The translations under genes and the position numbers were made by a program. From JBAUHN01 sp049680295 (GTDB lineage Bacteria; Pseudomonadota; Alphaproteobacteria; Rhodobacterales; Rhodobacteraceae), in the NCBI GenBank assembly GCA_049680295.1, contig JBAUHN010000490.1, positions 1 through 31,578 of the forward strand: a stretch of 31,578 nucleotides of DNA. The letters are read 5' to 3'. The number at the start of each line of letters is the position of its first letter. The first letter of the stretch is position 1. Below are positions 7,442-15,857 of this stretch, piece after piece. The notes under the pieces were generated by a model. The model saw only the letters and a program-made list of their open reading frames with translations, was not told where the DNA came from and ran no database searches.

Positions 7442-10400
7442 ATGACCGAATTCCGCAAAATCCTCATCGCGAACCGTGGTGAAATTGCAATCCGCATTAT
7501 GCGCGCGGCCAATGAGATGGGCAAGAAAACCGTCGCCGTTTATGCCGAAGAGGATAAGTTGGGACTGCACCGGTTCAAGGCGGATGAGGCATACCGCATC
7601 GGCGAAGGTCTGGGGCCGGTTGCGGCCTATCTCAGCATTGACGAGATGATCCGCGTCGCCAAGCAAAGTGGCGCGGACGCCATCCACCCCGGATATGGTC
7701 TGCTGTCGGAAAACCCCGATTTCGTCGATGCCTGCGCCCAGAACGGAATCACCTTTATCGGGCCACGCGCCGAAACCATGCGCGCCCTGGGCGACAAGGC
7801 CAGCGCCCGCCGGGTCGCGGTTGAGGCCGGTGTGCCGGTCATTCCGGCGACGGACGTGCTTGGCGATGATATGAAAGCGATCAGAAAAGAAGCCGCCGAG
7901 GTTGGCTACCCCTTCATGCTCAAGGCGTCATGGGGCGGTGGCGGTCGCGGCATGCGCCCGATCTATGAAGAAAGTGAACTGGAGGAGAAAATCCTCGAAG
8001 GGCGTCGCGAGGCCGAAGCCGCCTTTGGTAATGGCGAAGGCTATCTGGAAAAAATGATCCCCAAGGCGCGCCACGTCGAGGTGCAAATTCTGGGCGACAA
8101 GCACGGCGACATCTACCACCTTTTTGAACGTGACTGCTCGGTTCAGCGCCGCAACCAAAAAGTTGTTGAACGCGCCCCCGCGCCCTACCTCAGCGACGCG
8201 CAACGCCAAGAAATATGTGCCCTGGGCCGCAAAATCTGTGCGCATGTCGGTTATGAGTGTGCCGGCACGGTCGAATTCCTGATGGATATGGACGACGAGA
8301 AATTCTACTTCATCGAGGTAAACCCCCGCGTCCAGGTCGAACACACGGTGACAGAAGAGGTCACAGGCATCGATATCGTGCAGGCGCAAATCCTGATTGC
8401 CGAGGGTAAAACCATTGCCGAGGCCACGGGCAAAGCCAGTCAGGATGACGTGCAGCTGACCGGACACGCGTTGCAGACCCGGATCACGACCGAGGATCCG
8501 CAGAATAATTTCATCCCCGATTATGGCCGGATTACAGCGTTCCGCGAAGCGACCGGCATGGGCATCCGTCTGGATGGCGGCACAGCGTATTCGGGGGGGG
8601 TCATCACCCGCTATTACGACAGCCTGCTGGTCAAAGTCACCGCCAAGGCGCAAACGCCAGAGGCGGCGATTGCCCGGATGGACCGCGCGCTGCGCGAATT
8701 TCGTATTCGCGGCGTCAGCACCAACATCGCCTTTGTTGAAAACCTGCTGAAACACCCGACGTTTCTGGATAATACCTACCACACGAAATTCATCGACGAA
8801 ACGCCTGAGCTGTTTCAGTTCACCCGCCGTCGCGATCGTGGCACCAAGGTTTTGACCTATATCGCGGATATCACCGTGAACGGGCATCCTGAAACCAAAG
8901 ATCATCCGCGCCTTGCGGCCCATATCAAAGCGCCCAAAGCCCCGGAATTGCGGGCCGAACCGATGATGGGCACCCGCAATCTGCTCGAGCAAAAAGGCCC
9001 GCAGGCTGTTGCCGACTGGATGGGGCAACAACGCCAATTGCTGATCACCGACACTACCATGCGTGACGGGCATCAATCATTGCTGGCCACACGCATGCGC
9101 AGCCATGACATGATCAAGGTGGCGCCCGCCTATGCCGCCAACCTGCCGCAACTTTTCAGTGTTGAATGCTGGGGCGGTGCGACCTTTGATGTGGCGTACC
9201 GATTCTTGCAGGAATGCCCCTGGCAACGCCTGCGCGATCTGCGCAGCGCCATGCCGAACCTGATGACGCAAATGCTGCTGCGCGCCTCAAACGGTGTTGG
9301 CTATACCAACTACCCGGACAATGTGGTGCAGGAATTCGTGGCAACCGCCGCCAAAACCGGTGTGGATGTGTTCCGTGTGTTTGACAGCCTCAACTGGGTG
9401 GAAAACATGCGCGTCGCCATGGACGCCGTGGTCGAGGCGGGCAAGGTCTGCGAAGGCACGATTTGCTATACCGGTGATATCAACGACCCTGATCGTGCAA
9501 AATACAATCTGCAATATTATGTCGCCATGGCCAAAGACCTCAAATCTGCGGGCGCGCATGTTTTGGGCCTGAAAGATATGGCTGGCCTGCTGAAACCTGC
9601 CGCCGCAAGGCAATTGGTCCGCGCGCTGAAATCCGAAGTTGGCCTGCCCATTCACTTTCACACGCATGATACCGCAGGCATCGCCTGTGCGACCATTCTG
9701 GCCGCTTCCGAGGCCGGTGTGGATGCTGTCGATTGCGCCATGGACGCGCTGTCGGGCAATACCAGCCAGGCCACGCTTGGATCGGTTGTCGAGGCCTTGC
9801 GCCACACCGACCGCGACACCGGTCTGGACATGAAAGCCGTGCGCGAAATCTCGGACTATTGGGAAGACGTGCGTGGCCAGTACGGCGCGTTCGAGACCGG
9901 TATGCAAGCCCCCTCCTCCGAGGTATATCTGCACGAAATGCCCGGCGGACAGTTCACCAATCTCAAGGCACAAGCGGCCTCATTGGGGCTTGAGGATCGC
10001 TGGCCGGACGTGGCGCGCACCTATGCGGATGTGAACCATATGTTCGGCGATATCGTCAAAGTGACACCATCATCCAAAGTTGTGGGTGACATGGCCCTGA
10101 TGATGGTCAGCCAGGGGCTCACCCGTGCCGAGGTCGAAGATCCAAACACGGATGTCGCCTTTCCGGACAGCGTTGTCGATATGATGCGCGGCAATCTTGG
10201 CCAGCCTGCTGGCGGGTTTCCAAAGGACATCGTTGCCAAAGTTCTCAAAGGCGAAGCGCCCAACACTGACCGCCCCGGCAAACATCTGCCCGCCGCTGAT
10301 CTGAAGGCCATCAAAGCCACCGTCACAAAAGAACTGGAAGGCAAGGACATCGACGCCGAGGACCTGTGCGGCTACCTGATGTATCCCAAAGTGTTCATGG

Positions 10401-10888
10401 ATTACATGGGGCGTCACCGCGTCTATGGCCCGGTCCGCACCCTGCCCACGCAGACGTTCTTTTACGGCATGATCCCGGGCGAAGAAATCTCGGCCGAGAT
10501 TGATCCGGGCAAGACATTGGAAATTCGCCTGCAAGCGGTTGGTGAGACCAACGAGGACGGCGAAGTCAAAGTGTTCTTTGAACTGAACGGCCAACCCCGC
10601 GTCATTCGGGTGCCAAACCGTATGGTCAAAGCCACGACAATCCAGCGCCCTAAAGCCGAGATTGGAAACCCCAATCACATCGGCGCGCCGATGCCCGGCG
10701 TGGTCGCATCCGTGGGCGCAATTGTCGGCCAACAGGTGCATGATGGCGATCTGCTGCTGACCATCGAAGCGATGAAAATGGAAACCGGCATCCACGCCGA
10801 ACGCGACGCAGTGATCAAGGCCGTGCATGTACAGGCCGGTGGCCAGATCGACGCCAAGGATCTGTTGGTGGAATTCGAAGAGGAATAG
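7442..10888 (+). CDS. pyc: Pyruvate carboxylase
   Basis: Biotin-dependent anaplerotic enzyme (pyruvate + bicarbonate + ATP to oxaloacetate), full length at 1148 residues in a single chain. The order is N-terminal biotin carboxylase (KILIANRGEIAIR at the start, glycine-rich loop SWGGGGRGMR, EVNPRVQVEHTVTE), central carboxyltransferase (TTMRDGHQSLLATRMR, ECWGGATFDVAYRF, metal-binding HFHTHDTAG), the PYC linker/allosteric domain, and the biotinyl domain with EAMKMET, biotin on Lys1112. The ATG at 7442 is preceded by GAGAGG. It is transcribed alone; a PhaR-like site upstream could tie it to carbon-storage control. All catalytic regions appear intact. Confidence 0.98.
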   Translation: MTEFRKILIANRGEIAIRIMRAANEMGKKTVAVYAEEDKLGLHRFKADEAYRIGEGLGPVAAYLSIDEMIRVAKQSGADAIHPGYGLLSENPDFVDACAQNGITFIGPRAETMRALGDKASARRVAVEAGVPVIPATDVLGDDMKAIRKEAAEVGYPFMLKASWGGGGRGMRPIYEESELEEKILEGRREAEAAFGNGEGYLEKMIPKARHVEVQILGDKHGDIYHLFERDCSVQRRNQKVVERAPAPYLSDAQRQEICALGRKICAHVGYECAGTVEFLMDMDDEKFYFIEVNPRVQVEHTVTEEVTGIDIVQAQILIAEGKTIAEATGKASQDDVQLTGHALQTRITTEDPQNNFIPDYGRITAFREATGMGIRLDGGTAYSGGVITRYYDSLLVKVTAKAQTPEAAIARMDRALREFRIRGVSTNIAFVENLLKHPTFLDNTYHTKFIDETPELFQFTRRRDRGTKVLTYIADITVNGHPETKDHPRLAAHIKAPKAPELRAEPMMGTRNLLEQKGPQAVADWMGQQRQLLITDTTMRDGHQSLLATRMRSHDMIKVAPAYAANLPQLFSVECWGGATFDVAYRFLQECPWQRLRDLRSAMPNLMTQMLLRASNGVGYTNYPDNVVQEFVATAAKTGVDVFRVFDSLNWVENMRVAMDAVVEAGKVCEGTICYTGDINDPDRAKYNLQYYVAMAKDLKSAGAHVLGLKDMAGLLKPAAARQLVRALKSEVGLPIHFHTHDTAGIACATILAASEAGVDAVDCAMDALSGNTSQATLGSVVEALRHTDRDTGLDMKAVREISDYWEDVRGQYGAFETGMQAPSSEVYLHEMPGGQFTNLKAQAASLGLEDRWPDVARTYADVNHMFGDIVKVTPSSKVVGDMALMMVSQGLTRAEVEDPNTDVAFPDSVVDMMRGNLGQPAGGFPKDIVAKVLKGEAPNTDRPGKHLPAADLKAIKATVTKELEGKDIDAEDLCGYLMYPKVFMDYMGRHRVYGPVRTLPTQTFFYGMIPGEEISAEIDPGKTLEIRLQAVGETNEDGEVKVFFELNGQPRVIRVPNRMVKATTIQRPKAEIGNPNHIGAPMPGVVASVGAIVGQQVHDGDLLLTIEAMKMETGIHAERDAVIKAVHVQAGGQIDAKDLLVEFEEE

Positions 10889-10913
10889 ACGCGCAGCCCT
10901 CAAATGGATTTGG

Positions 10914-10940
10914 CCTTTGCATCATGTTTGGGTGCAAAGG
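10914..10940 (+). terminator. Possible terminator hairpin after pyc
   Basis: CCTTTGCA (10914-10921) pairs with TGCAAAGG (10933-10940) across an 11-base loop, 25 bases after the pyc stop, followed by a T/G-rich run. It is a plausible intrinsic terminator with a weak U-tract. Confidence 0.45.
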
Positions 10941-11104
10941 GTTTGTTGGGTATTAACTTGGCATAGCGACGGTCTAACAACGGGTCGATTATTGAGAGAC
11001 CTATGGGGGCGCAATGAAGGGCCGCTGCGAGGTCGGGATTGCTCAATTCCTGCTAGGCCGGGAATATCCGCTTTTGAGACGAACAAAACCGCAGTAGACT
11101 TTCG

Positions 11105-12376
11105 TCAAGTTACCTCGCTTGGTGCCGTGATCTGCGCGCCGCTTTCATTAACAGCAACGGTCGGGCGTTCGATGGATATCCGGGCGTGACCGAGCCTTGG
11201 GTGGAGTTTGCTCGCCAAAACCCATGTGGATATCAAAGCAACGCCACCGGCGATAAAAACACCCGAGATTGGCGCCGCCAACAACACCACCCAAGCCGCG
11301 CCCGGCGTTATGATTCCCGACACATCCCGAAAACTTGAATAGATGGCTGACATTTCGGTCCGTTCCGAGGGCTTGACCGCAAGTAAGAATGGCAATCCAC
11401 CGCAAACATCCAGGAGGATCAGGAAGAATGACCCCAACATCAAGCAGGCTACGGTGAACATCGGAAACCCTTGAGGCATGCCCGCCAGTGCAAAAACGAT
11501 CCCGGACATCAAGAAGCCAGTTCTAATTGCAGTACGAACCGAATGGCGCTGCATGAAACGGAACATCAATGGTGTAAGAAACAATGCCCCGTTTGAAAAT
11601 GAGAGGGCCATCCCCCCCAATTGTTCGCTTAGGCCGTTTTGAACAGCATAGATCGGAAGATAGACAACATAGACCCACCATCCGCAAGATCGGATCACCG
11701 CAAAAAGCCAGCCCGTGATAAGCCTAGGTTGTTGGAAAAATCGCGGAAAATAGGCGAACGGATTGGATGGGGTGGTCTGCCTTTTCACGATCAGCTTTCC
11801 GTTTCCAAGGCGCATCACGAGGAATATCACCAGCATCGCGAAGGATGCAGCCGCCGCGATCAGGAATGGTGCAGGTTGCCACCAACCGTACAGAAACACA
11901 CCCAAAGCAGGCCCCGCCGTCCACCCCAATGCGCTATAAAATAGCCGCGATGTTTCGTATTTTCCAAGGTCGGTTTTTGAAACATAATCAAGCACGTAGG
12001 CGTTTAAACACACGAATGTAATAACCGTCGCAAATGTCGTCAGAGAGAGCCCCACAATGGTCGCGCTAGCACCTTCCAAGATTGTGGTAAGCGCACCGGC
12101 TGCAAACATCAGAGATCCCAAAGTGTAGATCCAAAGCCTTGGCACAAACCGGATCAAAAAAGGGATCAACAAGCCGATCAAAAGAGAGGCGACGCCGACA
12201 AAAAAATAGACTTCCGACACCACTCTCGCATCCTGAAGAGCACGATACATTACCAATGGGAAAACTGAAATCAGAATGCCTCTGGCGATGGATTCGGCGC
12301 CTGCCAAGACAGCAAAACCGCGCACACTTGGCGCGGGGGCATGGCGGAGCCATTCTGGTATTCGGCGTTCATGCAT
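11105..12376 (-). CDS. Major facilitator superfamily transporter
   Basis: Integral inner-membrane protein of 423 residues with about twelve hydrophobic segments spread evenly along its length, starting near residue 20 (FAVLAGAESIARGILISVF) and ending near 395. The short hydrophilic N-terminus has charged residues (HERRIPEWLRH) and the tail after residue 395 is polar, both as usual for MFS proteins. Loop patterns such as RFVPRLW and RFMQRHSVRTAIRTG are MFS-like. The substrate is not recognisable. It stands alone on the minus strand, convergent with pyc, so context gives no help. Confidence 0.85.
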   Translation of the reverse strand: MHERRIPEWLRHAPAPSVRGFAVLAGAESIARGILISVFPLVMYRALQDARVVSEVYFFVGVASLLIGLLIPFLIRFVPRLWIYTLGSLMFAAGALTTILEGASATIVGLSLTTFATVITFVCLNAYVLDYVSKTDLGKYETSRLFYSALGWTAGPALGVFLYGWWQPAPFLIAAAASFAMLVIFLVMRLGNGKLIVKRQTTPSNPFAYFPRFFQQPRLITGWLFAVIRSCGWWVYVVYLPIYAVQNGLSEQLGGMALSFSNGALFLTPLMFRFMQRHSVRTAIRTGFLMSGIVFALAGMPQGFPMFTVACLMLGSFFLILLDVCGGLPFLLAVKPSERTEMSAIYSSFRDVSGIITPGAAWVVLLAAPISGVFIAGGVALISTWVLASKLHPRLGHARISIERPTVAVNESGAQITAPSEVT

Positions 12377-12700
12377 GAGTTCTGCTTTACTGGCTAAGAC
12401 CCAGCATTCGCAGTTTTTCTGTCACGCCTCTTTTCCACTTGCGACGTCATGTCGTTTTTGCGCAAGTATTCACCAATTTGAGAAATTAAAAATGCGGCCT
12501 GTCAAAAACTTGCATCAAACGATATTTTTTCCGCAATACAGACATCCGGAGACGTGCAAAAACTGTCCTGCGACAGGTTCCGCCAATCCTTTATCAAAAC
12601 TCGCGCTGCCGACAGAACATCGCCATGATCATCGCGTGATTGGATCAAAGATACCAGACACCTGATCGTAAGGCAGGATCATTCCCGCCTTACAACAACA
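12377..12700. other. 324-bp intergenic region, no gene seen
   Basis: This lies between the MFS start and the YCII stop, both minus strand. It should hold the MFS promoter. I see only an imperfect hairpin near the YCII end (GTAAGGC at 12668-12674 with GCCTTAC at 12687-12693), a possible 3'-end structure without a U-tract, and short AT-rich patches. No supported coding frame. Confidence 0.5.
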
Positions 12701-13018
12701 TTAAGGCGACATCGACATCATTTCAGCGACTTCGACCGAACCGCCGGCCTCGCAGATCGGGCAGCCTTTGGCCAATTCCGTTGCCGCGTCCATGTCTGCG
12801 GCCTCAACCAAGGTGAACCCGGACAATGGGTTGGACCCGCCATTGTCTGCCACCCCTTTTGCGTCGACCGTTTTGGACATGCCAACCGGCGCGCCAGGAT
12901 GGGTCATTGCATCACCCATGCCGCCCATCCATGCCTCCCATTTGGCCATGACAGCTTTCCCCTCTTCGGGGGTCTCGGGCATTGATCCACCGTGATAGGC
13001 AAAAATAAAATTAGGCAT
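12701..13018 (-). CDS. YCII-related (DGPF/YciI-like) domain protein
   Basis: Small soluble protein of 105 residues with the YCII-family opening FIFAYHGG and the conserved WEAWMGGMGDAM and NPLSGFTLVEAADMDAATELAKGCP stretches read in segments. The ATG at 13018 is preferred over the upstream ATG at 13063 because AAGGAAG lies just before it and the family begins at MPNFIF. YCII domains are ferredoxin-like folds often encoded beside sigma factors or ArsR/SRPBCC pairs; the reaction is unknown. Here it is divergent from such a pair, across an intergenic region with a repeated operator-like sequence, so all three genes may share one repressor. Confidence 0.85.
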   Translation of the reverse strand: MPNFIFAYHGGSMPETPEEGKAVMAKWEAWMGGMGDAMTHPGAPVGMSKTVDAKGVADNGGSNPLSGFTLVEAADMDAATELAKGCPICEAGGSVEVAEMMSMSP

Positions 13019-13105
13019 TTTTCTTCCTTTCGTTGCGTAGTTTTCCCTGTTCGGACCAATCAAACGCCTGTCGCGGGTGCGAATTCACTTGCGCCTTATT
13101 AGTCT

Positions 13106-13159
13106 ACCAAGTAGTTCAGTATTCAATATCCCCACATCAGTCAACCAAAAGGTTCAGTA
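13106..13159. promoter_or_regulatory. Duplicated operator-like sequence between YCII and arsR genes
   Basis: ACCAA-N3-GTTCAGTA occurs twice with identical internal spacing, at 13106-13121 and 13144-13159, 38 bases apart. The second copy contains the inverted repeat AACC-AAAA-GGTT. The last copy ends just before the repressor's start codon, a position that suits autorepression by the ArsR-type protein. Confidence 0.55.
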
Positions 13160-13161
13160 AA

Positions 13162-13491
13162 TTGCCCTCGACCCACGACCTTGATACGACATTTGCAGCC
13201 CTGTCCGCAGGCACCCGCCGCGCGATTCTGGATCGTCTGAAAGACGGCGAAATACGCTTGTCTGACCTCGCCTCGCCTTTTGACATGACGCAAACGGCCG
13301 TGTCCAAACACGTCAATGTCCTCAGCGATGCCGGGCTGGTCATTATCGAAAAGCGCGGACGCAGCAAACACTGTCGCCTGAATGCAGCCCATTTGCAGGA
13401 TGTCAGCGATTGGCTGGAAGAATACCGCGCGTTCTGGGGGACGCAGATGACCAATTTGGGACTATTTCTGGCCAAGGAAGACGCAACATGA
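13162..13491 (+). CDS. ArsR-family winged-helix transcriptional repressor
   Basis: 109-residue DNA-binding protein with the ArsR winged helix: ALSAGTRRAILDRLKDGE (13-30), then recognition helix MTQTAVSKHVNVLSDAGLV (42-60) and the wing KRGRSKHCRL. No ELCV-type cysteine metal site is present, so it is the non-metal, SRPBCC-linked subtype rather than an arsenic sensor. I place the start at TTG 13162, where homologues begin; an ATG far upstream (13033) would translate the operator region. It overlaps the next gene by 4 bases (ATGA), indicating translational coupling. It probably represses its own operon and perhaps the divergent YCII gene. Confidence 0.85.
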   Translation: MPSTHDLDTTFAALSAGTRRAILDRLKDGEIRLSDLASPFDMTQTAVSKHVNVLSDAGLVIIEKRGRSKHCRLNAAHLQDVSDWLEEYRAFWGTQMTNLGLFLAKEDAT

Positions 13492-13979
13492 GTTTCGACT
13501 ATGTAAAATCCAACTCCGGAACCGATCCAATCGTCGTCGAGGCCTGGGTCGCGGCGCCGCCCGCGCGGGTGTTCGCTGCCTGGACCAAGCCGCAGGACGT
13601 CATGCAATGGTTTGGAAAACAACCCAATTCACTTCATTCTGCCGAAATTGATCTGCGACCGGGCGGTGCCTGGCGGTTCTTATGGAAATCCGAAAAACAG
13701 GTCTTTAACGGGTTCACAGGCAAATACATTGAAATCGCAAAACCGCAAAAGTTAAGTTTTAGCTGGCATAGCATCACAGTCAAAGATGACGGCACCGAAG
13801 AGACATCGGCTGAATCGCGTGTTGATGTCACCTTTGCCCCACATGGCCGCGGCACGAATATCTATCTGCTGCACCGCGATCTCAGTTCGGAAGCGGCACG
13901 CATGGGCGTCGGCGGCGGATGGGAGGCGGCGATGACCAGCTTCGTGAACATCATCAAAGCGGACCAACCCAAAGGGTGA
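13488..13979 (+). CDS. SRPBCC (AHSA1/START-like) domain protein
   Basis: Soluble 163-residue protein with the AHSA1-type SRPBCC fold: EAWVAAPPARVFAAWTKP near the N-terminus, the W-F-G-K segment, DLRPGGAWRF in the middle, VTFAPHGRGTNIYL and the GWEAAMTSFVNII helix at the end. The fold makes a deep hydrophobic ligand pocket; the ligand is unknown. Start at 13488 is fixed by the ATGA overlap with the repressor gene. ArsR-SRPBCC pairs are a frequent module in proteobacteria, usually with YCII-type neighbours as here. Confidence 0.88.
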   Translation: MSFDYVKSNSGTDPIVVEAWVAAPPARVFAAWTKPQDVMQWFGKQPNSLHSAEIDLRPGGAWRFLWKSEKQVFNGFTGKYIEIAKPQKLSFSWHSITVKDDGTEETSAESRVDVTFAPHGRGTNIYLLHRDLSSEAARMGVGGGWEAAMTSFVNIIKADQPKG

Positions 13980-14047
13980 CATAGGATTGTCGAGCAACCT
14001 GCCCTGCCTGAAACCAAGTTTTTTTTGGCGCCAGATGTTTTTACCCC

Positions 14048-14076
14048 TTGCGGGTTCTGTGTGCACTGGGTATTCG
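14048..14076 (+). promoter_or_regulatory. Likely promoter of tRNA-Gly
   Basis: TTGCGG (14048-14053), a 17-base spacer and TATTCG (14071-14076) lie 16 bases before the first tRNA base, the expected layout for a sigma-70 tRNA promoter. Based on spacing and partial consensus only. Confidence 0.45.
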
Positions 14077-14092
14077 ACGTCCACCCAAGGAT

Positions 14093-14167
14093 GCGGGCGT
14101 AGCTCAGGGGTAGAGCATAACCTTGCCAAGGTTAGGGTCGGGCGTTCGAATCGCCTCGCCCGCTCCA
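14093..14167 (+). tRNA. tRNA-Gly(GCC)
   Basis: Complete cloverleaf: acceptor stem GCGGGCG with CGCCCGC (14157-14163), D-arm with GCTC/GAGC, anticodon stem TAACC/GGTTA with loop TTGCCAA and anticodon GCC at 14125-14127, T-loop TTCGAAT, and encoded CCA (14165-14167). Its 3' part is duplicated at 23333-23375, marking it as the integration site of the adjoining island. Confidence 0.97.
14125..14167 (+). repeat. att-like direct repeat, copy 1 (inside tRNA-Gly)
   Basis: These 43 bases, from the anticodon to the encoded CCA, are identical to 23333-23375. The sequences differ on both outer sides (T before, AAAA after here; C before, TTGG after there), so the shared block is sharply bounded, as expected for an integrase core site that begins in the anticodon loop. 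Confidence 0.9.
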
Positions 14168-14174
14168 AAAAACT

Positions 14175-14216
14175 AAGGCCTTACAGATAATTAGAAAACT
14201 TGTCTGTGAGGCCTTT
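14175..14216 (+). terminator. Hairpin downstream of tRNA-Gly
   Basis: AAGGCCTTACAGA (14175-14187) pairs with TCTGTGAGGCCTT (14203-14215) with one wobble, around a 15-base loop; one more T follows. It begins 7 bases after the CCA and could end the tRNA transcript. It would be island DNA if the island starts at 14168. Confidence 0.5.
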
Positions 14217-14333
14217 GTCAATTCATACAAACCATTTCGGGTGAACGTTCACACTTCAGGGCGTGAACAGAATCTAGAATCACCCAAATTTAAATCGGCA
14301 TGGTGCTTGAAGCAAAACTTCAGCATAACTGCT

Positions 14334-14714
14334 CTACCCCTGAATGAACCAACCCGTTCGCGCCAGCTGAGCCAATCCTTCAGCATCGCCTTGATCGGAT
14401 TTGTTAATCCGCCCCGACAACGCTTTGTATGCCAGGCGCGCATCTATGCAAATGATCGGCACCCCGCGTTTCTCCAGCTCTCGGGTAAGCCAAATCGCTA
14501 GAATGCCGCTCTCATGAACGACCCGCTCTACCTCTGACGCGTGCTTTGAAACAAACTGCGCGATCAGATCCGGATCTGTTGAGACATCCGTGCGCGCGGC
14601 AACAACGCCCTTGTCGTCCATAATACAAATCGACGTTTCTTTGACCGATGCGTCCAATCCAACACAATATGCTATTGTCGTTCCCCTTTGTGGCTGCTTC
14701 TTAGAGGCCAGCAT
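14334..14714 (-). pseudogene. IS110-family transposase, N-terminal fragment
   Basis: The 126 residues from ATG 14714 match the DEDD RuvC-like N-terminal domain of IS110 transposases: YCVGLDASVKETSICIMDD with the first Asp, ERVVHESGILAIWL in place of the usual E-x-G segment, ICIDARLAYKALS, then KSDQGDAEGLAQLARTGWF with the D-x-x-D pair. The frame stops at 14334 directly after TGWF, so the linker and the C-terminal Tnp domain with its catalytic serine are missing. It is a dead remnant. Its upstream side (14715 onwards) would be the element's left end, where IS110 members encode a bridge RNA. Confidence 0.85.
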
Positions 14715-15089
14715 ACTATACCTCGTTTGCCCAAGGAGAGCGGCAGCCACAGACACACCATGTCGTTCACCCATCTTGCAGTATCTTCGAAGGCTGGAGA
14801 CCCGCAGTGCGGGACGAAGCAGACAACTAATAGATGGCAGCATTCAAGCCGACCGATGAGCTTGCAGGTGGAACTACTTCAGACAGATAATAGCCAACAA
14901 ACCATGAAAAACTCTGCCCAGACAGTCATCTCGCTTAGAAGTTGCTGGCCTTTCCCATCCCAAGAGAATAGTGGAAAAGACGTTTATGAGTCGATTGAGC
15001 CAACAGTTCGGACGAACTCGGACACGTACCTAAGACCGTTTTTTTTGTGAGATTGTGTTCTTGATGCGTTGATAATAGGTGGGCAGGTA
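14715..15089. other. Gene-free stretch; probably IS110 left-end remnant
   Basis: No supported coding frame between the IS110 fragment and rfbF. A nested hairpin lies at 14785-14819: outer CTTCG with CGAAG and inner CCCGC-AGT-GCGGG (14801-14813). Upstream non-coding DNA of IS110-group elements carries structured bridge RNA, so part of this may be its relic. The right part must carry the promoter of the sugar operon; I cannot place it with confidence. Confidence 0.4.
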
Positions 15090-15857
15090 ATGAAATTGGT
15101 AATATTGGCGGGCGGCCTCGGGACACGCATCAGCGAAGAGTCGCATCTAAAACCCAAGCCGATGATCGAAATTGGTGGGCGTCCAATCATTTGGCATATC
15201 ATGAAGCATTACAGCGAGCACGGGATCAATGAATTCGTGATTTGCTGCGGCTACAAGGGATACATGATCAAGGAGTATTTCGCGAATTACTTCCTGCACA
15301 TGTCCGATGTTACGATTGATTTGGAAAACAACGGTCTGGAAATCCAGTCCCGTCCGGCAGAGAGGTGGAAGATCACTCTGGTGGACACGGGCGAAAGCAC
15401 CCAAACTGGGGGCCGCATCAAGCGTGTTGCAGATTATCTGGATGGTACTTTCTGCCTGACATATGGCGACGGCGTAAGCGACGTTGATCTGACCGCTTTG
15501 ATCGAACACCATTATGCGCAAGGATGTGAGGCGACCGTAACTGCGATTCAACCCGCAGGGCGCTTTGGCGGGCTTGCAATCGACGACGGTCTTGTCTCGC
15601 GCTTTCAGGAGAAGCCCGAGGGCGACGGGCGGTGGATCAATGGCGGATTCTTTGTGTGCGAACCGGCGGTTTTTGACCGTCTTGTGAATGACCAGACGGT
15701 CTTCGAAAAAGAGCCATTGGAGTCTCTTGCAGCAGACCGCCAGTTATCGGTGTGGAAACATAGCGGTTACTGGCAGGCCATGGACACATTGCGCGACCGG
15801 AACGCATTGGAAGAGCTTTGGGCAACGGGTCAGGCACCGTGGAAAACTTGGGAATGA
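15090..15857 (+). CDS. rfbF: Glucose-1-phosphate cytidylyltransferase
   Basis: Nucleotidyltransferase of 255 residues making CDP-glucose from CTP and glucose 1-phosphate, the first step to CDP-linked deoxysugars. It opens with the nucleotide-binding loop VILAGGLGTRISEES (4-18) and the KPKPMIEIGGRPIIWHIMKHY block (23-43, read in parts), followed by CCGYKG, LTYGDGVSDVDL with the metal-binding Asp, GGFFVCEP, and the closing EELWATGQAPWK typical of RfbF rather than RmlA. ATG 15090 is favoured over the upstream ATG at 15069 because the family starts MKxVILAGG. First gene of the operon; its stop overlaps rfbG by 4 bases. Confidence 0.95.
   Translation: MKLVILAGGLGTRISEESHLKPKPMIEIGGRPIIWHIMKHYSEHGINEFVICCGYKGYMIKEYFANYFLHMSDVTIDLENNGLEIQSRPAERWKITLVDTGESTQTGGRIKRVADYLDGTFCLTYGDGVSDVDLTALIEHHYAQGCEATVTAIQPAGRFGGLAIDDGLVSRFQEKPEGDGRWINGGFFVCEPAVFDRLVNDQTVFEKEPLESLAADRQLSVWKHSGYWQAMDTLRDRNALEELWATGQAPWKTWE

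Noticed and set aside
7928..9076. 382-codon open frame antisense to pyruvate carboxylase
   Set aside because: Shadow frame with no family features.
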